Assembly (NCBI RefSeq): GCF_020595095.1
Contig: NZ_JAJDOP010000005.1
Coordinates: 62,001-126,000 of the forward strand
Length of the DNA stretch: 64,000 nucleotides
DNA from: Microvirga rosea
GTDB taxonomy: Bacteria; Pseudomonadota; Alphaproteobacteria; Rhizobiales; Beijerinckiaceae
Direction of reading: 5' to 3'
The first letter of the stretch is position 1, and each line of letters begins with the position of its first letter. The notes beneath the pieces are model-generated. The model was not told where the DNA came from, did not search any database, and saw only the letters and a program-made list of their open reading frames with translations. Positions 17,394 to 26,072 of this stretch are shown here, in pieces. Both the position numbers and the translations under genes were made by a program.

Positions 17394-18404
17394 ATGCACA
17401 GCCATCACCATTCCGCCGGTCATTCCCACCACGGACATAGCCATGGTCATGGGCACTCCCATGGAGTAAGCCACGGCCGCGCCTTCGTGGTCGGCATCAT
17501 CCTGAACCTCGGCTTCGTGGGCATTGAAGCCGCTTACGGATTCCTGGCGGGCTCCATGGCCCTTCTGTCGGATGCCGGCCATAACCTGAGCGACGTGCTG
17601 GGCCTCGCCATCGCCTGGGGCGCGGCCCTGCTGGCCAAGCGCAGCCGCACGGAGCGGTTCACCTATGGCCTGCGCTCAAGCTCCATCCTGGCGGCGCTCG
17701 CGAACGCACTGCTGCTTCTGGTCGCGACCGGCGGCATCGTGTGGGAGTCGATCCGGCGACTCATCGAGCCGGCGCCGGTCGCGGCCGGAACCGTCATGGT
17801 GGTCGCGGGCATCGGCATTCTGGTCAATGGATTCACCGCCTATCTTTTCATGAGCGGCAGCAAGGGCGACATCAACATTCGCGGCGCCTTTCTCCACATG
17901 GTCGCGGATGCCGCCGTGTCTCTCGGCGTCGTGCTGGCCGGTGCCATCATCCTCTGGACGGGAGCGACTTGGATCGACCCGTTCATCAGCCTCATCATCG
18001 CCCTCGTGATCGTCTGGACGACATGGGATCTGCTTCGTCAATCGGTGACCCTCTCCCTTCAGGGCGTGCCGAGCGGGATTTCCGTGCCTGAGGTGCAGAA
18101 GACGCTGGAAACCCTGCCGGGCGTCGCACGCGTGCATCATCTCCATGTCTGGGCCATGAGCACCACCGAGACAGCCCTCACGGTACATCTCGTGATGCCG
18201 GGCGGTCACCCCGGCGACCGGTTCCTCGCCGAGACGCAAAGAGAATTGAAGAAGCGCTTCGGCATCGGCCATGCGACGCTTCAAATCGAAATCAAGTCGG
18301 GGGACGGCCATCATCACGATCCCGGATGCCCCCTCGACGAACCGTCCAAGGCCCACGATCACGCTCATGACCATGCTCACGATCATGGTGATCATTCGCA
18401 TTGA
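17394..18404 (+). CDS. Cation diffusion facilitator (CDF) metal efflux transporter
   Basis: This 336-residue inner-membrane antiporter exports divalent metals (zinc, cobalt or similar) against protons. Six transmembrane helices lie at about 28-215. The paired metal-site motifs are DAGHNLSD in helix 2 and HMVADAAVS in helix 5, both HxxxD type as in zinc/cobalt CDFs. A C-terminal cytoplasmic domain (about 220-300) contains RVHHLHVWAMS. Both ends are extremely His-rich (HSHHGHSHGHGHSHG; HDHAHDHAHDHGDHSH) and probably bind metal. It lies four bases after yejF, so it may be transcribed with the peptide operon, although function suggests otherwise. Metal specificity is not determined. Confidence 0.93.
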   Translation: MHSHHHSAGHSHHGHSHGHGHSHGVSHGRAFVVGIILNLGFVGIEAAYGFLAGSMALLSDAGHNLSDVLGLAIAWGAALLAKRSRTERFTYGLRSSSILAALANALLLLVATGGIVWESIRRLIEPAPVAAGTVMVVAGIGILVNGFTAYLFMSGSKGDINIRGAFLHMVADAAVSLGVVLAGAIILWTGATWIDPFISLIIALVIVWTTWDLLRQSVTLSLQGVPSGISVPEVQKTLETLPGVARVHHLHVWAMSTTETALTVHLVMPGGHPGDRFLAETQRELKKRFGIGHATLQIEIKSGDGHHHDPGCPLDEPSKAHDHAHDHAHDHGDHSH

Positions 18405-18432
18405 TGGGTCGCGTCGGCCGCCCCTATGACGT

Positions 18433-18444
18433 ATCACGCGTGAT
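18433..18444. promoter_or_regulatory. Perfect 12-bp palindrome upstream of deoB
   Basis: ATCACGCGTGAT is a perfect inverted repeat centred 30 bases before the deoB start. It could be an operator for a dimeric regulator. No copy was noticed in front of the other nucleoside genes of this window. Confidence 0.4.
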
Positions 18445-18467
18445 CTCTACGCTCTGAAGGATTTCCC

Positions 18468-19688
18468 ATGTCCCGTGCCCTTGTCATCGTGCTCGATTCC
18501 GTCGGTATCGGCGGCGCGGAAGATGCGCCTGCTTACGGCGATGAAGGCGCCGACACGGTCGGTCACATCGCCGAGGCCTGCGCCGCGGGGCGCGGGGATC
18601 GCCCGGGCCTGCGGGAAGGCGCTCTGCAACTCCCGTATCTGGCATCGCTCGGTCTTGGTCTCGCCTGCGAAGCCTCGACCGGACGGATGCCGCCGGACCT
18701 TGCTCCGCAGGGCGAACCGAAGGGCGCCTGGGGCTTCGGGGTCGAGACGTCGAAGGGCAAGGACACGCCTTCCGGACACTGGGAGATCGCCGGCGTTCCG
18801 GTGGATTTCGACTGGGGCTACTTCCCCAACGTGGAGCCGACCTTCCCCAAGACGCTCACGGACGCCATCATCGAACAAGGCAACCTTCCCGGCATCCTCG
18901 GCAACAAGCATGCCTCGGGAACCGTGATCATCGACGAATACGGCGCCGAGCATGTGCGAACCGGCAAGCCGATCTGCTATACGTCGGTCGACAGCGTGCT
19001 TCAGATCGCAGCCCACGAGGAAAGCTTCGGCTTGGAGCGACTCTACGACCTGTGCCGCCTGGTCCGCGCCCTCTGCGATCCCTATCGGATCGGCCGCGTG
19101 ATCGCCCGTCCCTTCGTCGGGACGCCGGAGACAGGCTTCAAGCGCACCGGCAATCGCAAGGACTTTGCGACCCTGCCTCCCTCGGACACCATTCTGGACA
19201 CCCTCACCAAGGCCGGCAGGACCGTCGTGACGGTCGGCAAGATCGGCGACATCTTCGCCCATCGCAATACGGGCGAAGAACTCAAGCCGCACGGGAACGA
19301 TGCATGCCTGAGCGCGGCCCTCAGCGCCATGAAGTATCTGCCGGACGGCGGCTTCGTGTTCGCCAATCTGGTGGATTTCGACAGCGAATACGGCCACCGC
19401 CGCGACATTCCAGGCTATGCGGCCGCCCTGGAGGCGTTCGATCGCCGCATTCCGGAGATCGAGGCGATCCTGCAACCCGGCGATCTCGTGATCATCACCG
19501 CCGACCATGGCAACGATCCGTCCTGGCAGGGCACCGATCACACCCGGGAGCACATCCCGATTCTCTGCTTCGGCCCCGCCATTCCGAAAGATCCCCTCGG
19601 GAGGCGCGAGAGCTTTGCGGACATCGGCGCAACGGTCCTGACCCATCTCGGCGTCAGCCATCTCGGCCGCGGCGATTCCTGGCTTTAG
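18468..19688 (+). CDS. deoB: Phosphopentomutase
   Basis: DeoB interconverts (deoxy)ribose 1-phosphate and 5-phosphate, joining nucleoside phosphorolysis to central metabolism. The 406-residue protein is a binuclear-metal alkaline-phosphatase-superfamily enzyme. Metal ligands lie in [13 protein letters not shown] near the N-terminus (about 8-20) and in [17 protein letters not shown] (about 345-361). The phospho-accepting Thr is probably in the [11 protein letters not shown] segment (about 95-105). AAGGA precedes the ATG by about 8 bases. It begins the plus-strand pyrimidine block and complements deoA, deoC and punA, which are encoded on the other strand about 10 kb away. Confidence 0.97.
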   Translation: MSRALVIVLDSVGIGGAEDAPAYGDEGADTVGHIAEACAAGRGDRPGLREGALQLPYLASLGLGLACEASTGRMPPDLAPQGEPKGAWGFGVETSKGKDTPSGHWEIAGVPVDFDWGYFPNVEPTFPKTLTDAIIEQGNLPGILGNKHASGTVIIDEYGAEHVRTGKPICYTSVDSVLQIAAHEESFGLERLYDLCRLVRALCDPYRIGRVIARPFVGTPETGFKRTGNRKDFATLPPSDTILDTLTKAGRTVVTVGKIGDIFAHRNTGEELKPHGNDACLSAALSAMKYLPDGGFVFANLVDFDSEYGHRRDIPGYAAALEAFDRRIPEIEAILQPGDLVIITADHGNDPSWQGTDHTREHIPILCFGPAIPKDPLGRRESFADIGATVLTHLGVSHLGRGDSWL

Positions 19689-19763
19689 ACGCCGCAAAGG
19701 GGATTCGTGACGCAGGGCATTCTCAGCCGTTGACGGCGCCGTAACTTTAGATCAGTCTCGTAG

Positions 19764-19792
19764 GGATCGTAAGGAGGCTCTCCGAGCGATCC
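19764..19792 (+). promoter_or_regulatory. Hairpin in the leader of the GTP-cyclohydrolase-like gene
   Basis: GGATCG/CGATCC (6 bp) encloses GGAG/CTCC (4 bp, loop GCT) with a symmetric 3/3 internal loop, 48 bases before the start codon at 19840. It could be an RNA stem or a DNA operator with dyad symmetry. A near-palindrome GTTGACGGCGCCGTAAC lies just upstream (19729-19745). Confidence 0.4.
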
Positions 19793-19839
19793 GTCGAAAG
19801 ATCCTTGGGGTGCCTTCCCGTTTTCGCGTGGAAGGTCAT

Positions 19840-21102
19840 ATGAACTCACCCAATCGTTCGACCCATATCCGGTTGACATCCCATCCTGAACCGAACGCGG
19901 CGACCTTCCGCCGACCGATCCACTGGGGGGCGGCCGACCCGCGCGAGCGTGGACCGATCATCGGTTCGGTCACCAATCCGGCCGACCGCAACGTGATCGG
20001 CGCCCATGGCGGCTCCTATTCGCTCTACCGGGCTCTCGCCATCTCGGCCCGCGCCCTCAACCCCCTCACCCGCCCGGACCTGCACAACACGCATCCGACG
20101 GCGGAAATCGGTCCCCATCCGCAGTGGTCGGAGCCCGGCCAGATCGTGTCCCTCGATCCCTGGGGCCACATGGTCGGACAGGTCTTTCACGAGGAGATCG
20201 CGGGCGGCGTCGACATTCGTCCGACGATCGCCATCACGAAGGCGCGGCTCAACATGCCCGAGATCCTGTCGGCCATGGGGGCGAAGCGGCTCGAAGCGGA
20301 TGGCGGCGTCCTGCATGCTTCGGGCGACATTTCCGTCACGAAGATCGCCGTCGATCCGGTGTGGTATCTGCCGGGCGTCGCAGCCCGCTTCGGCTGCTCC
20401 GAAGGCGAGCTGCGGCGCACCCTGTTCGAGCAGACCGGGGGCATGTACCCGGAACTGGTGACGCGGCCGGACATGAGCATCTTTCTCCCGCCCATCGGGA
20501 ACATCACGGTTTACGTCATCGGCGATGTGAGCGGACTTGGCGATCCGAAGCGCCGGATCGCCTGCCGCGTGCACGACGAATGCAACGGTTCGGACGTCTT
20601 CGGCTCCGACATCTGCACCTGTCGGCCTTATCTCGCGCACGGGATCGAGGAATGCGTGCGCGAGGCGCAGAGCGGGGGTGTGGGCGTGATCGCCTATAAC
20701 CGCAAGGAAGGCAGGGCCTTGGGCGAGGTGACGAAGTTCCTCGTCTACAATGCGCGCAAGCGCCAGGAAGGCGGCGACTCCGCCGCAACCTATTTCGAGA
20801 GAACCGAGTGTGTGGCGGGCGTCCAGGACGCGCGCTTCCAGCAGCTCATGCCCGATGTTCTGCATTGGCTGGGCATCCGTCGCATCGACCGGCTGATGTC
20901 CATGTCCAACATGAAGTATGATGCCATCACCGGTTCGGGGATCGAGGTCGTGGAGCGCGTGCCCATTCCGGCGGAACTGGTCCCGCCCGACGCGCAGGTG
21001 GAGCTGGAAGCCAAGAAAGCCGCCGGCTACTACACACCGGAGGGTGCACCCGACTCCTCCAGTCTCGAGCAGGTCAAGGGGCGTGATCTTGAACGCTTCT
21101 GA
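19840..21102 (+). CDS. GTP cyclohydrolase II-like protein of the URC (uracil catabolism) type
   Basis: This 420-residue protein has a family-specific N-terminal half (HIRLTSHP; VTNPADRNVIGAHGGSYSLYRA) and a GTP-cyclohydrolase-II-like C-terminal half. There the zinc-site spacing C-x10-CxC is present as Cys248, Cys259 and Cys261 (HDECNGSDVFGSDICTC). This architecture corresponds to URC1/Urg1 of fungal uracil catabolism rather than riboflavin-pathway RibA, which lacks the long N-terminus. Known: URC1 acts on a uridine-nucleotide-derived compound after UPRT. Inferred: the same role here, because a DUF1688 (URC4) gene and upp follow. The start is the ATG at 19840 with GGAAGG nearby; an upstream start 10 codons earlier is possible. 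Confidence 0.88.
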   Translation: MNSPNRSTHIRLTSHPEPNAATFRRPIHWGAADPRERGPIIGSVTNPADRNVIGAHGGSYSLYRALAISARALNPLTRPDLHNTHPTAEIGPHPQWSEPGQIVSLDPWGHMVGQVFHEEIAGGVDIRPTIAITKARLNMPEILSAMGAKRLEADGGVLHASGDISVTKIAVDPVWYLPGVAARFGCSEGELRRTLFEQTGGMYPELVTRPDMSIFLPPIGNITVYVIGDVSGLGDPKRRIACRVHDECNGSDVFGSDICTCRPYLAHGIEECVREAQSGGVGVIAYNRKEGRALGEVTKFLVYNARKRQEGGDSAATYFERTECVAGVQDARFQQLMPDVLHWLGIRRIDRLMSMSNMKYDAITGSGIEVVERVPIPAELVPPDAQVELEAKKAAGYYTPEGAPDSSSLEQVKGRDLERF

Positions 21103-21226
21103 TGCGTGTCCCACAAACGCGAGGGGCCCTCGGCCTTAACCTTCTCCGCAATTGGTCCGGTGACAGGACGTCGCCGGATCCGCACTTATGCTATGGCTCC
21201 CCCCTCAAGGAGCATTGGAGTCCTGC

Positions 21227-22483
21227 GTGACGGATCAGCCGCCTTTGTCCCCCGAAACGGACGCCGCCCGAAGCCTTCTGCACGCTGCCGCCGTTCGCGA
21301 GCGTTCGCACCAGATCCTCGAGCACGGGCTTGCAGGAAAACTTCAACACTTCACCGTCGATCTCGGCAGGCTGGAGGCCTGCGCCGATGCGGTGGTAACG
21401 ACGATCCGCGAAGCCTATCCGTCCCTCGAGATTCCGTTTCACGCCCGGTGGCGGCACTTCTCCGCGGGAGGGCATGACCGGTGGGATGCGGTCATGCATA
21501 GCGCCACATGGAGCGATGCGGAGCAGATGGCGCGCGCCGCGTTCGATCTTGCCATCGTGTCGGTCCTGCTCGACGCCGGTGCCGGGCCCCAATGGCGCTA
21601 CGAGGAAGGCCGTACGGGAGACGTCTTCGCCCGTTCCGAGGGCCTCGCCGTGGCAAGCTTCGACATGTTCGTGAGCGGGATCTTCTCCAGTCGTGCCGAC
21701 GATCCCTTCCGGGTCGATGCCGACGTCCTCGTCGGTCTTACGGCCGAAGATCTCGGAGAAGGTTTCCAGGTTTCCGGCAGCAACCCTCTGGTGGGCCTCG
21801 AAGGACGCGCGGCGCTTCTCAACCGCCTAGGAAGAACAGTTGCGACCAATCCCGATATTTTCGGCCAGCACGATGACCCGCGCCCGGGCGGGCTCTTCGA
21901 CGTGATCGCAGCAACCGCGGATGATGACGGCCGGATTAAGGCTACCGCCATTCTGGACGCGCTCCTGACTTATCTTGGCCCTATCTGGCCGGGACGCATC
22001 AAGCTGGGAGGCATCGATCTCGGCGATACGTGGCATCACCCCCTCGTCGAGGCACACGATGCCACGAAAGGGCTGATTCCGTTCCATAAGCTGTCTCAAT
22101 GGCTGAGCTACTCGCTCATCGAGCCACTCGAATGGGCAGGCTTTTCGGTCATCGAAATCGATGGCCTGACAGGCCTGCCGGAATATCGCAATGGCGGCCT
22201 TTTCCTGGATTCCGGTGTTCTGGCGTTGAAGGATCCGGGCGAAGCGGCTCGGCCGCACCCGGTTGATTCCACCCTTGTGGTGGAATGGCGAGCCCTGACG
22301 GTTGCCCTGCTCGACCGGATTGCCGAACCCATCCGACGGGCGCTAGGTTTGGAGGCGCAGGACTTCCCGCTCGCCAAAGTGCTTGAAGGCGGCACCTGGG
22401 CGACAGGACGCAGATTGGCTAAGGAGCGGCGTGGCGACAGTTCGCCCCCTCTGACCATCATCAGCGACGGAACGGTGTTTTAG
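21227..22483 (+). CDS. DUF1688 protein (URC4/Urg3 family, uracil catabolism)
   Basis: This 418-residue cytoplasmic protein begins LLHAAAVRERSHQILEHGLAGKLQHFTVDL and contains IPFHARWRHFSAGGHDRW, GSNPLVGLEGRAALLNRLG and the C-terminal LPEYRNGGLFLDSGVL. These are hallmarks of the DUF1688/URC4 family, required for the non-classical uracil degradation pathway of yeasts; its reaction is unknown. The GTG at 21227 is preferred (GGAG just upstream, family match begins there) over an ATG 13 codons earlier. The stop is directly followed by the first possible upp ATG, so it is co-translated with upp. Confidence 0.9.
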   Translation: MTDQPPLSPETDAARSLLHAAAVRERSHQILEHGLAGKLQHFTVDLGRLEACADAVVTTIREAYPSLEIPFHARWRHFSAGGHDRWDAVMHSATWSDAEQMARAAFDLAIVSVLLDAGAGPQWRYEEGRTGDVFARSEGLAVASFDMFVSGIFSSRADDPFRVDADVLVGLTAEDLGEGFQVSGSNPLVGLEGRAALLNRLGRTVATNPDIFGQHDDPRPGGLFDVIAATADDDGRIKATAILDALLTYLGPIWPGRIKLGGIDLGDTWHHPLVEAHDATKGLIPFHKLSQWLSYSLIEPLEWAGFSVIEIDGLTGLPEYRNGGLFLDSGVLALKDPGEAARPHPVDSTLVVEWRALTVALLDRIAEPIRRALGLEAQDFPLAKVLEGGTWATGRRLAKERRGDSSPPLTIISDGTVF

Positions 22484-22519
22484 ATGAACGAGCATAAAAC
22501 GATAAAGGGCGTACACAGC

Positions 22520-23149
22520 ATGCAGGGCGTTACCGTAGTCGATCACCCGCTTGTCCAGCACAAGCTGACGCTCATGCGCGAGAAGGAACGTTCCACAAAG
22601 GGGTTTCGCCAACTCCTCAATGAAATCGGAATGCTTCTCTGCTACGAGATTACCCGCGACCTGCCGGTGGAGCGGATCGAGATCGAGACTCCGCTCACCA
22701 CGATGGAAGGCGTTCAGATCGCCGGCAAGAAGCTTGTTCTGGCCCCCATCCTGCGGGCGGGCGTGGGCTTTTTGGACGGTATGCTGACCCTCGTTCCCGC
22801 CGCCCGCGTAGCGCATATCGGCCTTTATCGCGATCCGGAGTCGCTCCAGGCGGTGGAATATTATTTCAAGGCCCCGTCTGACCTCGCCGACCGTCTGGTG
22901 CTGGTGCTCGACCCGATGCTGGCAACCGCCAATTCGGCGGTCGCGGCCATCGATCGCCTCAAGGAAAGAGGCGCGAAGGATCTGCGCTTCGTCTGTCTGC
23001 TCGCTGCGCCCGAAGGGATCGAGAAGCTGCGCGGTGCGCATCCCGATGTGCATATCTGGACGGCATCCATCGACGATCACCTGAACGATCACGGCTACAT
23101 CATTCCCGGCCTCGGGGATGCGGGCGACCGCATGTACGGCACGCGCTGA
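22520..23149 (+). CDS. upp: Uracil phosphoribosyltransferase
   Basis: Upp converts uracil plus PRPP to UMP. From [17 protein letters not shown] the protein has 209 residues, the family's usual size, so the ATG at 22520 is taken as start; an in-frame ATG at 22484, abutting the DUF1688 stop, would add 12 residues. Seen are the PRPP loop [15 protein letters not shown] (most homologues have ATGGS or ATGNS) and the uracil-binding C-terminus [17 protein letters not shown]. In the URC pathway UPRT (URC6 in yeast) makes the first committed step, and this gene directly follows the URC1- and URC4-like genes, so it probably serves catabolism as well as salvage. Confidence 0.95.
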   Translation: MQGVTVVDHPLVQHKLTLMREKERSTKGFRQLLNEIGMLLCYEITRDLPVERIEIETPLTTMEGVQIAGKKLVLAPILRAGVGFLDGMLTLVPAARVAHIGLYRDPESLQAVEYYFKAPSDLADRLVLVLDPMLATANSAVAAIDRLKERGAKDLRFVCLLAAPEGIEKLRGAHPDVHIWTASIDDHLNDHGYIIPGLGDAGDRMYGTR

Positions 23150-23189
23150 GGATCATTCGCCGGGCAACTTTCACGAACGGATTCAGGCT

Positions 23190-24098
23190 TTGCGCTTCAT
23201 CGTCGCCGACTGGGGAACGACCCGCTTCCGCGCCTATCTGGTCGAGAATGAGACCGTTCTCGACACCGTGTCGTCCGATGAAGGCGTGTCGGTCCTCGAG
23301 GCGGGCCAGCACCGGAACGTCTTTCTCGACCGGTGCGGACATTGGCTCAGGGCTGAGCCCGACGCACCGGTTCTGCTCGTGGGAATGGTCGGGAGCCGCG
23401 AAGGCTGGGTTGTGGCGCCCTATGCGTCCTGTCCGGCGGGCCCGGCCGAGATCGCCAAGGCCATGATCCCGGTCGATCTGAGCGACGGCCGCCAGGGACA
23501 CATCGTGCCCGGCCTGTTCTGCGAGCCCGCGCCGGGGGCGGCGGATGTCATGCGGGGGGAGGAAACGCTGGCCCTCGGATCCGGCGTTGACGATGGGATC
23601 GTCTGCGCGGCCGGCACCCATCCCAAGTGGATCGTCATGAAGGGCGGCCGCATCGAGCGCTTCGCCACCTCGATGACGGGGGAAATGTACGCCCTCCTAC
23701 GCGAGCATTCGATGATCGGTCGGCCGGCCACGGAACCGGAGGATCCGCGCGGGTTCGATCTGGGTCTTGATGCGGCGGAGCGGAACAATCCGGACAAAGG
23801 ACAACCTGCGGGGCTCCTGCACCTGCTCTTCGAGGCTCGCGCCGCCGTCGTCTCCGGACGCATGGAGACGAACCTTCTCGGCCCTTACCTTTCGGGTCTG
23901 CTGACGGGCGATGAAGTCAACAGCGCCCTCGCGCAGTCACCACGCCCTTCCAAAGTGACCATTCTGGCCGACGCGCAGCGCGCCGAACTGTATATCCGGG
24001 CCTTGGCCCGCCATGGCGTTGCCGCGGAAGCGAAGACGTCGAGAAACGCTTTGATCGCGGGCCTTTTCCGGATCGTCAGACATGTCCGGTCCCTGTGA
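23190..24098 (+). CDS. dgoK: 2-dehydro-3-deoxygalactonokinase
   Basis: DgoK phosphorylates 2-keto-3-deoxygalactonate in De Ley-Doudoroff galactose/galactonate breakdown. The 302-residue frame begins RFIVADWGTTRFRAYLV (ATPase-type phosphate loop DWGTT) and carries LVGMVGSREGW, CAAGTHPKWI and TSMTGEMYALL, all typical of the family. The start is uncertain: TTG at 23190 fits the family N-terminus, while an ATG at 23118 would overlap upp and add 24 unrelated-looking residues. No other galactonate genes (dgoA, dgoD) are in the window, so it is out of its usual context. It may be transcribed after upp. Confidence 0.88.
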   Translation: MRFIVADWGTTRFRAYLVENETVLDTVSSDEGVSVLEAGQHRNVFLDRCGHWLRAEPDAPVLLVGMVGSREGWVVAPYASCPAGPAEIAKAMIPVDLSDGRQGHIVPGLFCEPAPGAADVMRGEETLALGSGVDDGIVCAAGTHPKWIVMKGGRIERFATSMTGEMYALLREHSMIGRPATEPEDPRGFDLGLDAAERNNPDKGQPAGLLHLLFEARAAVVSGRMETNLLGPYLSGLLTGDEVNSALAQSPRPSKVTILADAQRAELYIRALARHGVAAEAKTSRNALIAGLFRIVRHVRSL

Positions 24099-24266
24099 CG
24101 GCAAGCGCGCCACCGTGACCGCGGGACAGCGTCCCTCCGTCTCATGCCGCCGATCAGGCATGCATCGGCGACGACGTGGTCTGCTCCACCGGGACTGGCA
24201 CCCCGCTCATGGGTGCCCGATAATCCTTTCCTCGTCTTAAAGCTTCTCCTTCAGAGATTTCCCTTC

Positions 24267-25649
24267 ATGCCTCATCCTCTGCTCGTCGCATCCGACACCC
24301 CGTCCCTCCCGATCTGGTTGGTGAACGACAAAAGCTGGCCTGCTGTCGCCGCGCAGCTTCCGGCTCAGGCGCAAGCCTTCGCGGCATCGCAAGGGTTCGA
24401 GGCGAAGGCTGGAACCCACTGCTTCCTCCCGGACCCGGACGGCAAGATCCTCGGGGTTGCGTTTGGCCTCGATGGGACGGACGCCAAGCGCGGCGATCCC
24501 TTCCTGCCCGGCAAGCTCGTGTCGATCCTGCCTGAGGGAACCTATCGGTTCGAGACGGACGCCGCCGATCCGGCGCTTGCCACTCTGGCCTGGCTCCTGG
24601 GAGCTTATTCATTCGACCGCTACCGCAAGCGCTCGCATAAAGCGGTTCGCCTTGCTCTTCCTCGCGGCGTCGACGGAGACGAGGTTTCGCGCATTGCGGA
24701 GGCGGTCGCCACGAGTCGCGACCTCATCAACACCCCGACGAGCGACCTGGGACCGGATGGAATCGAGGAAGCCGCGCGCAAGATCGCGGAGAAGCATGGC
24801 GCTGCTTTCACGAGCATCGTCGGCGACGATCTGCTGACGCAGAACTTTCCCATGATTCACGCGGTCGGGCGCGCCTCGGCGACGCCGCCGCGCCTGATCG
24901 ATTTCACCTGGGGCAAGGCTGACGCTCCGCGCATTACCCTTGTCGGCAAGGGTGTGGCCTTCGACACCGGCGGCCTCGACATCAAGCCCGCTTCCTCCAT
25001 GCTGATGATGCGCAAGGACATGGGCGGCTCGGCCGCCGCGCTCGCCCTCGCCGACATGATCATGGGAGCCAAGCTCCCGGTGCGCCTGCGGGTGCTGATT
25101 CCCGCCGTCGAGAACGCGATCTCCGCCAATGCATTCCGACCCGGCGACATCCTTCACAGCCGTAAGGGGCTGACGGTCGAGATCGGCAACACGGATGCGG
25201 AAGGCCGGCTCATTCTGGCGGACGCTCTGGCGTTGGCCGATGAGGAGAACCCTGATCTGGTGGTGGATTTCGCCACTCTCACGGGTGCCGCCCGCGTAGC
25301 GCTCGGACCGGATCTGCCTCCCTTCTATACGCATGACGATGCCCTTGCGGTCGACATTGCGCAGCAGGGAGAGGCCGTGAACGATCCGGTCTGGCGCATG
25401 CCTCTCTGGCAGCCCTACCACAGCCAGCTCGATTCAAAATATGCGGACATGAACAACACGGGCGGGCCGATGGCCGGATCCGTGACGGCAGCGCTTTTCC
25501 TGAGCCGCTTCGTGGCTGCCGCGAAGGCCTGGGTGCACTTCGACATCTTCGCCTGGAACAACACGACGCGTCCGGGCCGGCCCGAAGGCGCCGAGGTCCA
25601 GGCGGCCCGCCTGATGTATGCGCTGCTGAAGAAGCGCTACGCTTCCTAA
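24267..25649 (+). CDS. Leucyl aminopeptidase family protein (M17)
   Basis: This 460-residue cytosolic metallo-aminopeptidase has the C-terminal catalytic domain of family M17. Visible are VGKGVAFDTGGLDIKP (Lys/Asp metal site, about 232-247), MRKDMGG, and the signature NTDAEGRL (about 317-324) with its two metal ligands. The N-terminal domain is only weakly similar to PepA, as in the shorter subgroup. The ATG at 24267 is preferred over an upstream ATG 41 codons earlier that has no family similarity. It is followed by marR and an NlpC/P60 gene, so recycling of peptidoglycan or other peptides is a plausible joint role. Confidence 0.92.
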   Translation: MPHPLLVASDTPSLPIWLVNDKSWPAVAAQLPAQAQAFAASQGFEAKAGTHCFLPDPDGKILGVAFGLDGTDAKRGDPFLPGKLVSILPEGTYRFETDAADPALATLAWLLGAYSFDRYRKRSHKAVRLALPRGVDGDEVSRIAEAVATSRDLINTPTSDLGPDGIEEAARKIAEKHGAAFTSIVGDDLLTQNFPMIHAVGRASATPPRLIDFTWGKADAPRITLVGKGVAFDTGGLDIKPASSMLMMRKDMGGSAAALALADMIMGAKLPVRLRVLIPAVENAISANAFRPGDILHSRKGLTVEIGNTDAEGRLILADALALADEENPDLVVDFATLTGAARVALGPDLPPFYTHDDALAVDIAQQGEAVNDPVWRMPLWQPYHSQLDSKYADMNNTGGPMAGSVTAALFLSRFVAAAKAWVHFDIFAWNNTTRPGRPEGAEVQAARLMYALLKKRYAS

Positions 25650-25712
25650 AGCATACCGCCAGAATGGCGTTGCACCCGTCGGTTCGAGGCCGAATAATCC
25701 GCCTCCGAAACG

Positions 25713-26072
25713 ATGGGTGCAGCGATGCCGGTCGAGTTGCGTGCGATCCAATCCCTCAAGCTCTGGCACGACGTTCACCTGGACCTCGTGCACGAAGGCA
25801 GCGATCTCTCCTCCAGGCAGATCGCCATCCTCCTGACCATCTATCTCGAACCGCCGCCCCACACGGTCCGAGGCCTGGCCAGAAAGCTGCAGGTCACCAA
25901 GCCTGTCATTACCCGTGCCCTCGACACCATGGGCAAGCTCGACCTGGTTTCCCGCCGCAGGGATGAGGCCGATCGGCGCAACGTGGTCATCCAGCGCACG
26001 GTTGCTGGCGCTCTGGCCGTGGAGCGGCTAGGAGACATGATCATCGCCCGTGCAAAGGAACTGCCCCTATGA
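25713..26072 (+). CDS. MarR family transcriptional regulator
   Basis: This short (119-residue) winged-helix protein has a MarR-like DNA-binding core: SSRQIAILLTIYLEPPPHTVRGLARKLQVTKPVITRALDTMGKLDLVSRRRDEADRR-type layout, where the helix-turn-helix covers about residues 50-75 and the RRDEADRRNVVIQ wing about 82-95. The C-terminal dimerisation helix is short. Starts at 25713 or 25725 are both possible. Its stop overlaps the NlpC/P60 ATG (ATGA), so the two are translationally coupled; it may regulate this small operon. The effector is unknown. Confidence 0.85.
   Translation: MGAAMPVELRAIQSLKLWHDVHLDLVHEGSDLSSRQIAILLTIYLEPPPHTVRGLARKLQVTKPVITRALDTMGKLDLVSRRRDEADRRNVVIQRTVAGALAVERLGDMIIARAKELPL

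Noticed and set aside
23118..23189. Upstream ATG extension of dgoK overlapping upp
   Set aside because: The extra 24 residues do not resemble the family; the conserved N-terminus begins right after the TTG at 23190.
25665..25677. CGCCA/TGGCG stem after the aminopeptidase gene
   Set aside because: Only 5 bp and no T-run; too weak to call a terminator.
25681..25711. GGTTCGAGGCC motif resembling a tRNA T-loop
   Set aside because: No acceptor, D or anticodon stems could be drawn around it.
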